Source of the DNA: Campylorhamphus procurvoides
Taxonomy: Eukaryota; Chordata; Aves; Passeriformes; Dendrocolaptidae
Assembly (NCBI GenBank): GCA_013396655.1
Contig: WBMV01006503.1
Span: forward strand, 310,001-374,000
DNA length: 64,000 nt
Reading direction: 5' to 3'
The notes under the pieces are model-generated. The model was not told the origin of the DNA. It made no database searches and was given only the letters and a program-made list of their open reading frames with translations. Positions 46,360 through 60,010 of this stretch are shown in pieces; the first letter of the stretch is position 1; the number at the start of each line of letters is the position of its first letter. Both the position numbers and the translations under genes were made by a program.

Positions 46360-46700
46360 AAGGTGCTCATTTTTCATCTGACCATCTTCGATTGATGTGG
46401 TTATCCCCAATTAGGCTAAAAGTGCTAGAAATACAATATAGTGTCTGCCAATTCAGCTTTACAATGGCTAGATAATTATAGAGCAATCAAATAGTATGTC
46501 TGGAAGGGTATTAACTGAAGAGCAAGAGGCCATGTAAATAAACTTGACAATGATATTGAAAGGCAAGAAAAAGACACTACTGGATAATAGCATTATGATA
46601 TGCAGTAGTTATTTACATGCAACCAGAGCTTGTCACAAATAATGAGAATTAGAGGAAAGTCCCTGCCCATGAATGCCAGGTATACCATGGAACATCTTTG
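46360..46700. promoter_or_regulatory. Candidate conserved non-coding element
   Basis: Repeat-free AT-rich block with ATTGATGTGG, CCAATTAGG, a FOX-like TGTAAATAAAC at 46533-46543, TTAACTGAAG and ATTTACATGCAA words. Texture resembles developmental enhancers; conservation untested. Confidence 0.3.
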
Positions 46701-48554
46701 CCTCAAAAATACCAACATGGGAGTTTAATTTGCTTTCTGTGCTGGACAATGAAGAAAATTTGAAACTAGATCTTCTGACTGGACCTAAAACATCATCACA
46801 GTGTCAGCCAGCCTCAGAGAAAAGTGGAGAGGAATATGGAGCCTGAGGAAATGCTGGGTTTTTTTATAGAAACCATGTGTTTTGGGTGGTGGGAACTCCA
46901 AAGACCTAACCACAAGAGTTAGCAACACCAGATACTACTCTAGCCTTGCCTTCATCTTCAGATATTACCTACAGGAAGGTTAGACGAAACTTTCATTGGT
47001 TTCTATGGATTTCACCAGACACCTTTATGGCTTCAGAACATCTTCAGCCTCTTTTATGTGTGAACAGTATTAAATTACCGCACAAAATCCTGCACCCTTA
47101 ACCTGCTTAAACTAACAGCTTCTGTGAGCCTCTTGTGGAGCTCATCTACATCTGAGCCTGCACTGCCCATTTTCTGAAGTGGTTTAACCTCTCTCTGAAC
47201 AAAGACAAGCTTTCCCTCCTAAGGCCTGTCTTGACCAGAAGTTATGGTTCATGCAAATCTAATAATTATTTGAAATGTAGATTAGCACAGATACCACACC
47301 GAGCTAACACAACCCCATTGTTTTTAGCCTGCTTTGAGCATGGGCAGAACAAGATAATGTTTGCCTGGAGAACACTGTTTAAATGTTCTTTTCCTTAAAC
47401 CAAAAGGACAGCTTGTACAGCATCCAGCAGAAGACAAGGTCTGCTCTGAGACAAGGTCTTTTATCTGCACTGAAAAATAAACAAGGATCTTATCCTTAGC
47501 TAGTAAATATCTGCAGCATTTGGCCCATAGAAATGATAAATGGAATTGGTCTGTCAGATTATGAGGTGTACATAAGATTTCTCAATTTTTTTCTAAATGT
47601 GTCTGTACATCAATGGAGACACTATGCCAAAAACTACCCAATAGCATGATATCCAGTATACTGCATAATGCCCCACTTTGTTGGCAGGGTAAAAGAAAAA
47701 AGAGAAAGCTTAAACAAATAATATTCCTTAACTTCTGAATGAAGAAATGCAAATTTTTAGATGTTGTGGTGACACAGAAAACTTAAGAACTGAAAGCAAG
47801 ATCACTATTCAGGATTAAAGAGCAGGAAAGCAAACAGCAGTTGCTCTGCATTTTTAAGTAAATCAAACACACCGATTATTTTTTAAATAACTGCCCTGAT
47901 TTTTTGTGGCTTCATTGCTGTTCCTGCACAGGAAGGATGCATCCAACTGCCTGTTGCCTTCTCTGTGGAATGATATTACTTTCCTTTTATGTTCCAGCAA
48001 ACACTTTGACAAGAGGAAAGTAATTTTGCTCCCCATTTCACCTTTTTTTTTTTTTTAAACGTGGCATAGCATCTGGCAATGAGAGAAGAGGTTGTGTCAG
48101 CAGCCAGCAGGTGGCCTCTGGATTTCCAGCGGCCAAAGCAATGTGGGCTGGGTGTGTTCTCATCTACAGTAACATCCCATGTAACATCCTGCAGCATTCA
48201 TATCCTGTGTGAGAAAAGCTTTGCCACTCTCTTTAAGAACCATTTCCCTGCTGAGTCAATCTCATACTGACAAGTCTTGAGGAAAATTACCCATTAAGGG
48301 CTGTTTTCCAATAAAGCAGTCAATGCTGAACTGTAACCAAGGTTGCTGTTTGCATTGCTGGCCGAACACCACCCATAAGGGTATGCAATGATGTTGCAGT
48401 GAAATTACTAACTGCATCACTGAAGTTCAGCCTAGTGAGTGCTTTCACCACCCTACCCACTGTCCTAGTCATCTCCACAATCTCCTCACAGTTCATGCTC
48501 TCAACTATGGTGCCAAGGATACCTGTATGGTTTCTTTGAGCTTGGACAGATTTA

Positions 48555-48813
48555 ACTGATGTGGAAAACTGAAAGAGGGTAGATTCAAATCAGATATTAG
48601 AAAGAAATTCTTTACTGTGAGGGTGGTGAGACACTGGAACAAGCTGCCCAGAGAAACTATGGATGCCCCATCCCTGGAAGTGTTCAAGGCCAGATTGGAA
48701 GAGGCTTTGAGCAACCTGGTCTAGTGGAAAGTATCCCTTCCCATGCAGGGAGCTTGAAACTAGATGATCTCAAAGGTCCCTTCTAACCCAAACTAATATA
48801 TGATTCCATGATA
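48555..48813 (+). mobile_element. CR1 LINE 3' fragment
   Basis: Contains AAATTCTTTACTGTGAGGGT, CACTGGAACAAGCTGCCCAG, GGATGCCCCATCCCTGGAAG and GAGCAACCTGGTCTAGTGG, ending in ATTCCATGAT, the CR1 tail. 5'-truncated. Confidence 0.93.
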
Positions 48814-50144
48814 AGAGCAAAGTTTGAACCTTAGATTTCAACTGGAGAGTGTACAAACACAGCCTACCACAGCTGTGCTGCATTGAATGTCTTCCAACCT
48901 TCCCCTCTAGTCAGATTTCACGTCCTGTATCTAGGGATAGGTAAATACTTCTGAATCTGGCTTAAAGTGATGAAAGTGTCTCAATACCATCTATTTTCTC
49001 TGAAGCAGGCAATATTCTTCACAACTTCTTCATGCTTAGGTAACACAGCTGAGTATCCTGGTTCCATACTGTCCCATGAGGGCACTCCTCCAGTATTTCA
49101 CAATGTCCATGAGCCATTTCCCACCTGGGGCCTCTCCCTCTCCCCACTGTATTGCTCTGTGCACCAAGCCCAGCAGTGTCCATGAGCAACAGTGCAGGGA
49201 ACTGTACTCTCCAGCCCCACAAAAGGCTTCTCTCCAGGTGTTTTCCTAAACCTCATGTAAAGCAGGATGTTTCTGCCATGAGAGTCATCTCCTCTCCCCC
49301 TAATTTGCTGCAGCATCTTTGTTCCTCACCTGTCCCTGGCTGGAGCTAAAGCCTCTTCCCAGCCTCCTGGGCAGCCTGGCATTGGTGGGGCACCTCTCAC
49401 CGTGTGTTTGTTCATAGGAGACCTTGAGCACTGTACAGCAGTACATGTCATTTTGAGTAGGTTCATGGAATTGTGAACAGTGAAAGAATAGAGGTGTGCC
49501 TAGGGATGTAAAGCATCATTCAAGATAACTGCAGGGCTGGGATGACCCAAGGTGTCAGAGATTTCAAGGTTTCACTTTGATGCCTCTGGTGATGCACCAA
49601 GCAACTAAGAAGTCCTTTTCAGGAACTGTGCTTCAAGTAAAACTTGCCCTGCTTTGTACCCTTCGAAAGCTGACTATATTATGCATAAAAATGGCAAAAA
49701 CACTTAGTTGGATTTCAGCTGTTAAATCCTCCTGGCCTGGCATCTTACTCAGGTGTTTGAGCTCTTCCTTCCTCTCAATTGCCCATGCATGACTTGGGGG
49801 AGTCAGGCATATGGGCACTTTAAAGCAATCCTCTTAGGAGTCTGTCTCCTTCTCCAGGCACTCAAGTGCTTACAAGACTCTGCCCTGTTGGCATTTTAAA
49901 AAGCCTCTTATGTCTTCCTTTTTCATCTGTTTCCAGGAGCACCCAGAGTTTGGGAGCAGAGAATTTGGTGTCTCTGCAAATTCTCTAACCGAATAAGCTG
50001 GTTACCAAACACACTGAATAACTAAGAGAAAATTACCAACCTAATTGTACAGCTACTTTTGGCCTTTTAATGTGTCCTTTCATTTCCATTCACTTGGAAA
50101 GAACCTGACTAAATGGCAAAAATAAGTACCTGTTGGGTCACTGG

Positions 50145-50203
50145 GCCAAACACATTCCTGATGTAAGGCCAGTGAAGTTACACTTGGGACAAGTTTAGCT
50201 CAG
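50145..50203. repeat. Possible old palindromic repeat relic
   Basis: CCAAACACATTCCTGATGTAA and GTTACACTTGGGACAAG read as diverged inverted halves (gtgtaa / ttacac) of a short palindromic repeat of the kind common in sauropsids. Confidence 0.35.
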
Positions 50204-52160
50204 TGGATTTAGGTATGCCTCTGTTTTCCATGTCAAAGGACTCACAGCTGATAGAAAACACAAGTCAGTACATTCACAGAATCCATGAAATGAGCCCATG
50301 TTTCATGTGATTTAAATCTGAAGACATACTATATGTTTCATATTTCTTGTCAAATAGCCCTCAGAATGCTGTATCAGCCTTCATGGTTCAATCACCCATG
50401 AAAGCTGACGTAGCTGGCCTTTTAGGATTTCTGCCTCTTCAGGCATGCCCCAGTGAACGGAACAGAGCCAGGGCAGGGGATAAGTGACTCTTCCTTCCCA
50501 GAGAGGTGTACCACAGGGAGTTGTGAAAGAGGATTCAAGACCTTCAAAACATCTGAGCATCCATCCCATGCCTCCCTGCAAAAGGAAGTACAGGGGCCTT
50601 AGAGAATGGGGAATGCACAGGAGCAGGACCAATGTTGTTTGCCTTTGGGCCAAGCACATGACAAAAAAGCAGTCTACAGTTACGTTTCTGTTCCCTCCTT
50701 ATCATGCCCCCCTTCTCTGTCTCTGCTGTGAGGCCAGTGTGTTCAATCCCAAGGATCTATCCCAAAATATTTAGCTCATTTTGTACATATTACCTTCAAG
50801 TAATCATACACCACTGAGTCATACATCATGGGATTAACAATCCTACACATGGTATAAACAGAACCTAAATAAAATCCCAGAAAAAGGATATTGCCTTTTA
50901 AATAAGTCCTGACAGCTGTGGAAAATATTATGCCCCAATACAACCCTCCCATACGACATACATTAATATGAAGAGAACCCCAAACCGTTCCTCTGGATAT
51001 TTTGTAAGGTTTTACTTTATTATGGATTGGACATATTGAAGTAAGACTATAATCTTATTGTGCTCTGACCTGTGCTTTCACTGCACTGTATAAACAGCAG
51101 TTACTATGTTAGATGGAGAAATGTTTACAGAAAGAAGAAATAAAAACAAACGGATTTATTGTGTTGCAGAAATTTGAAACAGGACTGAAAGCCTGCCCAT
51201 GTGTTTTGTGCTTGTAAGACCTTTCCCTGATGGAAACAGACAGCTTAAACATGACAGAAGCACAGCGAGGTCTTGCGCTATCAAGAATAAAATGTAATAT
51301 CCGCACAGCACTGACTCTCTCCTGCCAGCCTCACCTACAATCAAAGCCCTTGATACAGCTCTTTTTGTTGCTTGTTCACATACAGCAGGTTTGGGATCTA
51401 GTTTGTTTAGTAGATTTTTAACTTTTTTTTAAGTGCTAGTGAAAAGTGCCAGATTGACAGCTCTGGAGTCTGGAGTCTCTTTTTAACCACAGAAAGAGTA
51501 CAGCATGGGGAACGGCAAAACAAACTTCCTTCCCCAGCCTGCTCTCCAGCCCCAGCAGTTCCAGAGAGGATGGAAGAATGGTGGGTTATCCTTCTCCACA
51601 GGCTTCTCCAACATGTTAAAGCACCCAGGGCAAGCGGCCACCAGCCTTCATGGGCTGCAGGTTGAGAAGTTACCCAAGACACCCATAAAACCAGTCCATG
51701 TACACAAAGAATTGGGGAAAGTAAGTCTCTCTTCCTGTAAAGCTCTTCTCTCCTCCTCTGAGAAGCTGACTTTTTCTCCAGATCATTAGAGAAAAGTTGA
51801 ATTTTTCACATCATGATTAAGCTTCTTCCTATTGACATCTTCACTGACAAGCATATCAAGATCAATGTCGGCATGATTGTTTAGATCTTTCATTTTTCCA
51901 AATTCTGTATTTTTGGCAGAAAAGAATGCTAATAAACATCTCAGTGATACCTTTGATAAGAAGATTGATTAAAAACATCATATGCAAAATCTTCAGCTAT
52001 AAAACACAGAAATGAAAAACTGGCCTGTTTTCAATCCTACAAAATGGAAACAATTTTGAAATTCTTTAGGATTTTTCTGTTTCACATTTCAACCATCCTT
52101 GTGGTCTTCCAAGTCAAATCTCCACAGACTGCTCAAAAAGGAAAAAAAAAGGTTTCTTAA

Positions 52161-52233
52161 AATGAAATCCTGGCCCCATTGAAGTAATCTGCAAAGCTCT
52201 AGCTGAATTCAGCCCAGCTAGAATTTCACCCCT
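52161..52233. repeat. Old palindromic repeat relic
   Basis: Starts TGAAATCCTGGCCCCATTGA and ends CAGCTAGAATTTCACCCC, diverged inverted halves about 70 bp apart. The form matches a palindromic repeat seen widely in turtles, crocodilians and birds; I do not assign a family name. Confidence 0.5.
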
Positions 52234-54089
52234 TATTTGTACACTGAGCAAATCTGATCTGGAGTTGGTAACACATAATAAACATGAGACCCTAGGATGC
52301 CATTTTTAGTCACTTTTCAGGGGAGAGCTGTGCTTTAATTTATTTTGTCAACTGTTTCCACTTAGATTTTTCCTATTAATGCTTCTGTTACCCGCTGCAC
52401 AGTAAGGTTATACCTCATATAAGTTCTTCTCCCTTAATAGTTGTGGTACTTTTGCAAATGTTACTCTCTTTGATATGTGATTTCAGAATAATGAATGCTT
52501 GTCAAACTGATTTCTTGCTGTCTTAAAATAGGTGGATGTGTTAAGCAATTTGCACTAGGAAAAAGTCATGATATGACTTAAAATGGTAGTCCGTCCCTTT
52601 CAGACCCCCACTGTAAAATGTCTCTGTACACATGAAAAAAATGAATTTCTGAAGTAACTGTGTGTCAGATAACACCCTGAAAAATTCTGTCAGCCACCAA
52701 GTAGGACAAGAAAGGTGATATGCATCTTTTCACCTTCATAAAAGAAAAAATCATAGTCCAGGTGCTATTCTTGGTGACTCCAAGAATAGTTCATGACATT
52801 AAACAAGCCAGAAATGTAAAGGGATTATCCTGAAATAAGAATTAGTCAGAAAACAGAAAAATAAAGGGATAAAGTTCCCTAACTTTTTTTCCTCTTGTAG
52901 CAGTGAACAGGACAAATCCTCCCCTTACAAAGACTTTCTTGAGAAGCTAAAGACTACATGTCCTGAAAAAAGCTCATTGACAAATACCACTTTTTAGGTG
53001 AAAAATTTCACAAAGTAATAAATAAACAATTGTAACAAAATTAGTTTTTTTCTAAAGCTAAGACCATTCAGATTTTAATATCTTATCCCTTGGTTACTTC
53101 AGGGCCAGGACAAGTCCTGGTTGACCCTTCCATGTTCCAGCTCCATTCATCCTCCCAGCAGTGCTAGGCTCCAACACCTCACTTTTCAGGCTTTGAGTTG
53201 TCAGCATTTCAACTTACAGTAGTTTTACATATGGAAATGGTGTCACTATATCGCATTAAATATTGAAAGGAGTAGGTGTCAAGAAATGATCATATTGATG
53301 TAGAATCCCAGGTTTTGGAGGAAAAGATTTTTCTAATATATGTATAAATGTGTTTAAAATTACTTTTGAAATTGCCTGGGGAAGCCTTAGGGAGGTGCCT
53401 GAATCACTGAATGCAGGTGATGGTAGGAAAACAAACATTAATTGCACAGTCTTGTGAACTAAATGCATTTTAGACTCGTGAGAAACAGAAAGAAAATTCA
53501 AAAAGTTAGCTATTCCAACTTTATCTGCTGAGGTGGGATCAACTTTATGTGTTATGTGGTGTCTCAGCTGGATCTTCCTAGCTAGGTGAAGAGTTTGCAG
53601 TAATCAGAAGTGTATGACCTATGCATGTGGTTATGTCCTTGCTTTCAGACAGCAGAACTCATGTTTTACTGTGATACAGGCAGGAATCAAGTGATTCACC
53701 TTGATGCTGAAAAAGCTTCTTCAGCCCAGCACTGAGAGTACAAAACCATTTCTTGCCAGTCTATTAGAGGACTATGACTGAGAAATGTTCACAAATGCAT
53801 GAGCTGATAGGGTCTTCAAAACCTGTTTTATAGCAAAAATTGAAAGAAATGCAACCTATTTGCTTTGTCAGACAGAAACCGGGGCACGGTTGCAGATGAA
53901 AGAGGAACAACTCCAACAGCTCGCTGCTGCTCAGAGGGACAGTCTGGGTGCATGTCCTCTGCTCCGGGGGTCACCTGCACACCCCAAATCCCTTATGGGG
54001 AGATGATCTTGGATATCAGGTAGGTCTTGATTTTGTCAGTGCAAAGGAAATACAAATCGGTGCTGGAAAGGCAACCTTTACAAGGCAGT

Positions 54090-54329
54090 GATGCTTTCTT
54101 CACAAAAAGAAGTCAGCTACCTCAGACTGCTGGAACAACTTCTCCAAGGCTGTACTGGATTGCCCAAACTGGATATCTCCGTTAACATTTTCCAGCTCAG
54201 CCAAAGGGTTTTGGTTTGGTTCAGGAATTGCTTCTTGGCCTTTGTTGTTTTATGGCCTTTGTTATATCAAAGTCATACTAGATGATCATAACAGCCCCTT
54301 TCAGCCACCAGAACTTTAGATCTATTATA
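54090..54329 (+). mobile_element. Ancient CR1-type LINE relic
   Basis: In order: TTTCTTCACAAAAAGAAGTC, CTGGAACAACTTCTCCAAGG, GGAATTGCTTCTTGG, TTTTATGGCCTTTGTTAT, then CATACTAGATGATCATAACA and a tail near TTTAGATCTATTAT. This is the 3' end of an older CR1 branch typical of turtles and crocodilians rather than the younger avian copies elsewhere in the window. Confidence 0.7.
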
Positions 54330-55089
54330 CAATTTTAGGAAATCCCTACTCTGGCTTCAATGAGTTACATGTGGTATCAGTGAAAGTCAGTGCATAATAT
54401 TGCTTGCTGAGGTATGTACACTCTCCGTGTATCACTGCCCAAGTAGGTACTGTGCACAAAAGAAAGATAAGTGAGCAATTGTGGGAGTATGTAAATGAAA
54501 CAAGATGATGCACTGCAGAGAGAATGAGAGCATGATAAAATGTAAAACCAGCCATCTAATGGAAAAAGCAAGAACAGATGGTGAAATAACTCTCTAAACA
54601 AGCTGTTGCTTTAGACTCTGGCCATCCACAAACAAGTTGCAAGTATTTCTGATCCATGGTCCAGTGATTAAAGAGATGAAATTCAAAGGAAAAAGTGGGG
54701 GAACAAAAGAGGGGAGAAAAGGAATGCATAAAACCCCAACCCAGTTTAAGTTTCATAGTGGAATATCAAAGCAATATTGAAATATAGGAATACCAAATAC
54801 CAATACTTTATTTTTATGTTTTGCATTTACTGAATCAGTTTCAATTGTATGAAGCCCTCTGCCCTTAAGCCCTATTATATAAATTTTATTGGATTTAAAG
54901 GAAACAGATTGGGAATCTGGGACAGAAATATATATATGTATTTTACCAGTGCAGATCTTACTGTTTTGCCAGAGGAAGCTTCAAAACCATTTGATGTGCT
55001 CCTTATTTAGTACTGCTAACATATTCAGGAGCTGGGGATGGGAAGAAAGAGGGAGGTAAGGGAAGGCATAGAGATCTCATCAAAGAACA

Positions 55090-55340
55090 AGTAATGCTGT
55101 CCCCCTGGAACCAATAAAGTGATCAGAGGCTGCAAGCGTGCCTGGGGAGATGTGAATGAGCAAGTGAGGGAGAGGGAGGCAGAGGTGGTGAAGTGAAGGG
55201 ATTCTTGGTGCCAGGAAGGCCAAGTAATTTTGTGAGTCTCAGCGTGAATGCTCTAACCTCATAATTGGACTGTCAGATGAGATGACAGTGGCCATTAACA
55301 CCCAGTTGCCATGGCCTGCTGGCAGAAGGGCAGCCAGATG
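55090..55340. promoter_or_regulatory. Candidate conserved non-coding element with paired TALE sites
   Basis: CTGTCA (55270-55275) and TGACAG (55283-55288) form an inverted pair of MEIS/PREP/TGIF-type sites, flanked by ATAATTGG and GCCATTAAC homeodomain words. The surrounding block is repeat-free. Confidence 0.35.
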
Positions 55341-58300
55341 CCACTTTGTGGCTTCATCCCTCCTGCTCAGGAGCGACCATCTAGCACCTTCCCTGCAGCC
55401 AGCTAGCAGGCACCCAGCCCAGCACCTCCCAAACCCCTTGGGTATATAGCGGCATTTAAGAGTGTGTTAGCCAACATTTGAGATGTTTATTTCTGTCTCA
55501 CAGCTGATTATCAAGGGAGAGGAGTGGCACAAGACTGCATCTCTGACTCCAGCTTTGCTCTCCACCAAGTGTTGCAGGAGACCCTTGCACTTTGATCAGA
55601 CAGAGGTTTTGCGTGGAAATTGGTCTATAAGCCACCCTGGAGCAAGTTCAGGAGAAGTCCTGGGCACAAAAATGGGGCTGGTCCCTCTCTTTGACTCCCA
55701 AATAATTCCTGAGTCTCTGAAGAAGAGGCACCTCTCCAGTTTTCAGGAAAAATGTGAACATTAAATTGAAGTCTGCTGCCATTTGTAAAACTGACAGTCA
55801 GTGATCTGGTCCTGTGTTAGCATACAGTCTTTTTTACCATGGTGGGGAGTGTGTGGGTGTGTGTGATACATTCACATTTTCTAAAAATTTTCTGTCAGCC
55901 ACCTCTTCTTCTGCCTTTTACCAAGGGCCCCCAGCTGGGACAGAGGCTATACCGCTGGAGGACTTAGGCTGCAACTTCCTCAACTTAAAAGAAGCATATT
56001 CCCTACAGACATCTGTTTTACTGATGAAATGAGCAGTTCATTGGTCATAACTCCTCATCCTGCCTCCTTCAGCTATGTGTTCCTTGAGTAGGCTGCCAGC
56101 AGAACCAGCTGATGGTCATGGCCCTGATGGCTGAGCCACTCCATAACAAGAGTCATAATTTAGGATGTTAAGAAGGACAGAGACTTAGTCCCTATTTTAC
56201 TCTTTCAACTCCTGTATGTGAGAAGGTAGAGGAGAGCAAACATCTTCCTGAGGAATATAAGGAAACCTGGAAGGATGTGTAGAAGGTGGGGGAACTGCTA
56301 ATATTTCCTAATGATTTGGACCATGAAGTGTCTCCTGTTAATGAGAAGGCTGAGGAAGTCACAAGATCCTGAACTTCCATAGGTGACGTAGGAATGGGCA
56401 AGAAGATGAAGTCTGTAGTCATGCTTGTGTCAGCTGTTGATCTTGGGCACTGGGGAAAACAGATGTCTTTATCATGATTGGTTAAGTAAGAGGCCATAAA
56501 TGGACCAGTCTACCGTAGGGTAGAAGAAATGCAGTTGGAAGAGGGGAAGTTATAGGAGACAGATGAAATTGAATGCAGAATATGTGTCAAACTGCCTTTC
56601 TTGAAACATGTGAGGCTGGGTATTTAGTTCTTGTGGTCAGAGACTGGTCTTCTTCAACCATGAGTAGCTCTGTATTGCCTGAGTATCCCTCGAACTGATC
56701 CAGTCACAGAGGGGAAGTGGGAAGGCAGAATAGCTGCTGAAAAATGAAGACTGTGGAGTTGTGTTTCTGGCTTCCACTTACACTACTCAAAATATTCCAA
56801 AAGCTGTGCCAGAAGAGATAGGACCAGGCAGTTAAATTCTTTGACATCGGTAGGCAGTCACACAGCTCTGAAATGTAAGGTTAATATATGAAGTGCCACA
56901 AATTCACTAAAATGACTATTTCTATAAATGTATATACTGCAGAGTAATCTGATTAATTTGGGCATTGGCTATGGCAAGTGTTTACTGAGGTCTGTTTATG
57001 TTGCCATCACTAGGTACTGCTTTAAGTCACTCTGCCCTCAGAGTTTACACTCGTCCTTACACTAATGTGTCATCACTTACTTGTCACTAAACTTTATATA
57101 TGTATTGTATTTAATAAGAGAGTCCCAACAAAGAATTTCTAGAAAAATACTTTTCTTTATAAAAGTCCTGAGTTCACTTCAGCTTTGTTTGTCTTCTGTG
57201 ACTATTTAGAGAGCAACTGTGCTAACAGTGATGTTTTCAGGAAAAACGAGTACTGAGCAAACACTATAGAATACCAACAGAAAGCAAACTATATCTGTGT
57301 ATAAGTGTTGATTAACACCTATCCTGTAGTAATCCAAACAGAGGCAGTAACATGCAACAAGTTCAATAAATTTAATATTGGATATTTTTAATAGCTTGTT
57401 AGAAATATTTTTTGTCCTGATTTTTTTTTTAAAGTGAGAAAACATTTAGATTTTTAAAAGTTCTTTTTCCTTCTACAGAAGCCTGTGTTAACCAAGAAGT
57501 GGTTCTCTGTTCTGGGCTTTCATACTTTCTGTAGGAAGTGCTTAAAAATCTAAAGGAATTCTTATGGTATTCTGTTTAGAACCTGAAAGTCTAGTGACTA
57601 AGAGTTAAAATAATTCATCTGAATAATCATATTAAGTAAAAAAGAATATTTTTCAGCTATCTAAGAAGTAAAAGTATTTTGTGGAATGATCTGGGACAAA
57701 AATAAAAGGGTAACTTCTGCTCAGTTATAAGTGGGATTTCTCAAAACTACAGTGAACATACCCCGCAGATTTCATGATAAGGTGAAGCTAGAATAAAATG
57801 TTAAAGTTTTCCAGTGATAAAACATTTTTCTTCCTTTAATTGAACTTGCTGGACTATAGTATCTAGGCTCTGAAAAGAAGGTTATTCCTATCCACTGTGG
57901 AATATGTCATCCAGTGATAGAGGAATAACCATAATGCTAATAATGCTGGACAAAAAAAAATCATCCATGTGGCTGATGAAAGAGAAATAAAAATCCTTAC
58001 TATTGAATTACAATGTGTATTAAAATTTACACTCTGAAACAGACTTTCTTGTGCATAATCCTGATTAATAAAACGGTTGAAGGGTTTGAATATTTTTTAA
58101 CTGATGGTTCTGACAAGTTAAGGCTAAATATACATTGCAGCAACCACTGTAGCATATATATTTCATGCACAAATGGAGAAAATAACATGTTGACTGTAAT
58201 TTCATAAGACCAGAGGGATCAGTCTCAGATTCGTATCTTAAGATAAATAGGTGCAATTACCATCGCAGTCCATCTTTCTGGAATATCTTCAATCAAAGAA

Positions 58301-59789
58301 AAGTCAACCATAATTGTGGATTTCAGTGGAATATAGATGCAGCAAAAATGTTTCAGACCACTGTGATTACATCATCTGCATCTTGAAGATCCTGGGCTGT
58401 TTGCTCCCAAGCCCGGCACAGTCACAGCTTGCTCAGTGCATTGTAAAGACCAATGATATTGTACAGATGAACAGGAAACAAACAAAAGCCAATCAAGGCT
58501 TACGAGGATTAGTGTGCCAACATATGCAGATTTTCTAAAACACACAGGGAATGCTGGGAGAGGCTCCGGAGTCTTGGTCCCTCACAGCAAGATTTGTTCA
58601 ACCCCATGATTGGTGGGAGGAGGAGGAACCAGGACTGATGCTGTTTCCCCTATAAGACCATCAGAGGAGACTGCTTTTCTGTATACGGTCAGTGACCTTT
58701 GTTTGGGACATATGAAAGTTTCACAAGGAGTAGCTTCTTATACTTGGGGAGCAAAGCAAATGGACACAGACTTAAGAATTGAATCCCTGTGTTAGTAGAG
58801 CAGGGCTAAGACTTGTGGCCTCTTTCCCACTTCTGCAACATAGATGGACCTCACTGCGATGCTCTTGCTCTGGTACCTTGGGCCAAAAACTTCTGCCTAC
58901 TTCGAGGCACAGACAGTTGGACACGTCATCTACAGGACTATCAGATTCATGATGGATGGGAGGGGAACACAAGGCAAGAAGATAGTACAGAGCAAAGGAG
59001 AGGTCAAGAAGGGTGCCCCAACACATTACCACCCTGAGTTTTTGGTTTCTCTTCCATCCCACAAGGTGCTATGTATACATTGTGTATCCTGATGATCAGC
59101 CATAATAGACTAATGTGACATGTCACATATGGTACCATTGACTGCCTTTATTTAATCCACTCTTGGAAAAAAAACCAGTGCCACTGCCATCTCACAGTCT
59201 TATGCAAGTTATAAAAATCACCATTTTAATTTTCCCCACAACTTTGAGGCTTAATAGCTTTAAAATCTTAAAAGCTGTAAAAACAATTAAAGCAATAATT
59301 TTAAAAATAAGCAGAATAGGACCTTCAAAAGAATGTGAACCTTTAACACTTCACAGTTAAATAAGGGCCTTGTAACACAGTCACTTGAAGGCCAGCTCTG
59401 AGAAAACGCAGAAGCATCCTGTGAATTTGTTGATGCTAGTTCAGACAGACTGTTTATTTTCATGATTTCATGGAAGAATTTTAATTTAATGAGTGTTTTA
59501 TACACTAATGTAAAGCATAGTTTCAACCCTATAATTATAGTGTCAAAATATTTCTGCTTAAACAGCAGCAGCTGACTACAGAAATGTGATTTACATCTGA
59601 ATTGTATCAAGGGGACACAGCTAAAAATAATCAGCCTGTGTCTTTTAATTAAATAAAAAAATTAACAAAGAATATCAAGGTATCTCTCAACATAAGTCTT
59701 TCTGCCTTTCATATAAACACCCTGCTTATTTGCTTATTGCCTTTCCAGGGCTAAGGTTTCCAGAAAAAGTATAAGCACAGAATGGTCGT

Positions 59790-60010
59790 GTGTCATTTTG
59801 CCCACCCGTTTCTCCCTATAGCACACAGTGCGATGGGAAATTGCATGAGCAAATTGTCAGTTCCTGTCATTGAGAGCCTACATTTTTTGAAAATCTCACC
59901 ATTAATCTTTCAGCTCAGTTTTAAAATAACCAACTGCCATCATGAAACAGGTTTCTCATGCTGCTTAAGGCTGTCAGCAGGTTTTGACCAGTTCAAACCA
60001 CATTTTGCTC
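59790..60010. promoter_or_regulatory. Candidate conserved non-coding element
   Basis: Repeat-free stretch with ATTGCATGAGCAAATTG, CCATTAATCTTTC and GGTTTTGACC words. A 132-codon open frame crosses it without any family likeness. Confidence 0.25.

Larger units (their letters stand above)
41011..48554. other. Intergenic; no gene seen
   Basis: AT-rich unique sequence with an A-rich (AAAAT)n patch at 44158-44190, a perfect hairpin at 44195-44225 and a 14-bp poly(T) at 48043-48056. The block 46360-46700 looks element-like. No coding signature. Confidence 0.55.
48814..54089. other. Intergenic with two palindromic repeat relics
   Basis: No gene recognised. Open frames are under 100 codons and unlike known proteins. 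Relics at 50145-50203 and 52161-52233 are listed separately. Confidence 0.55.

Noticed and set aside
50192..50225. tRNA-like D-arm (TTTAGCTCAGTGGATTTAGG)
   Set aside because: No acceptor-stem pairing, no anticodon arm and no B-box (GGTTCGAATCC-like) downstream.
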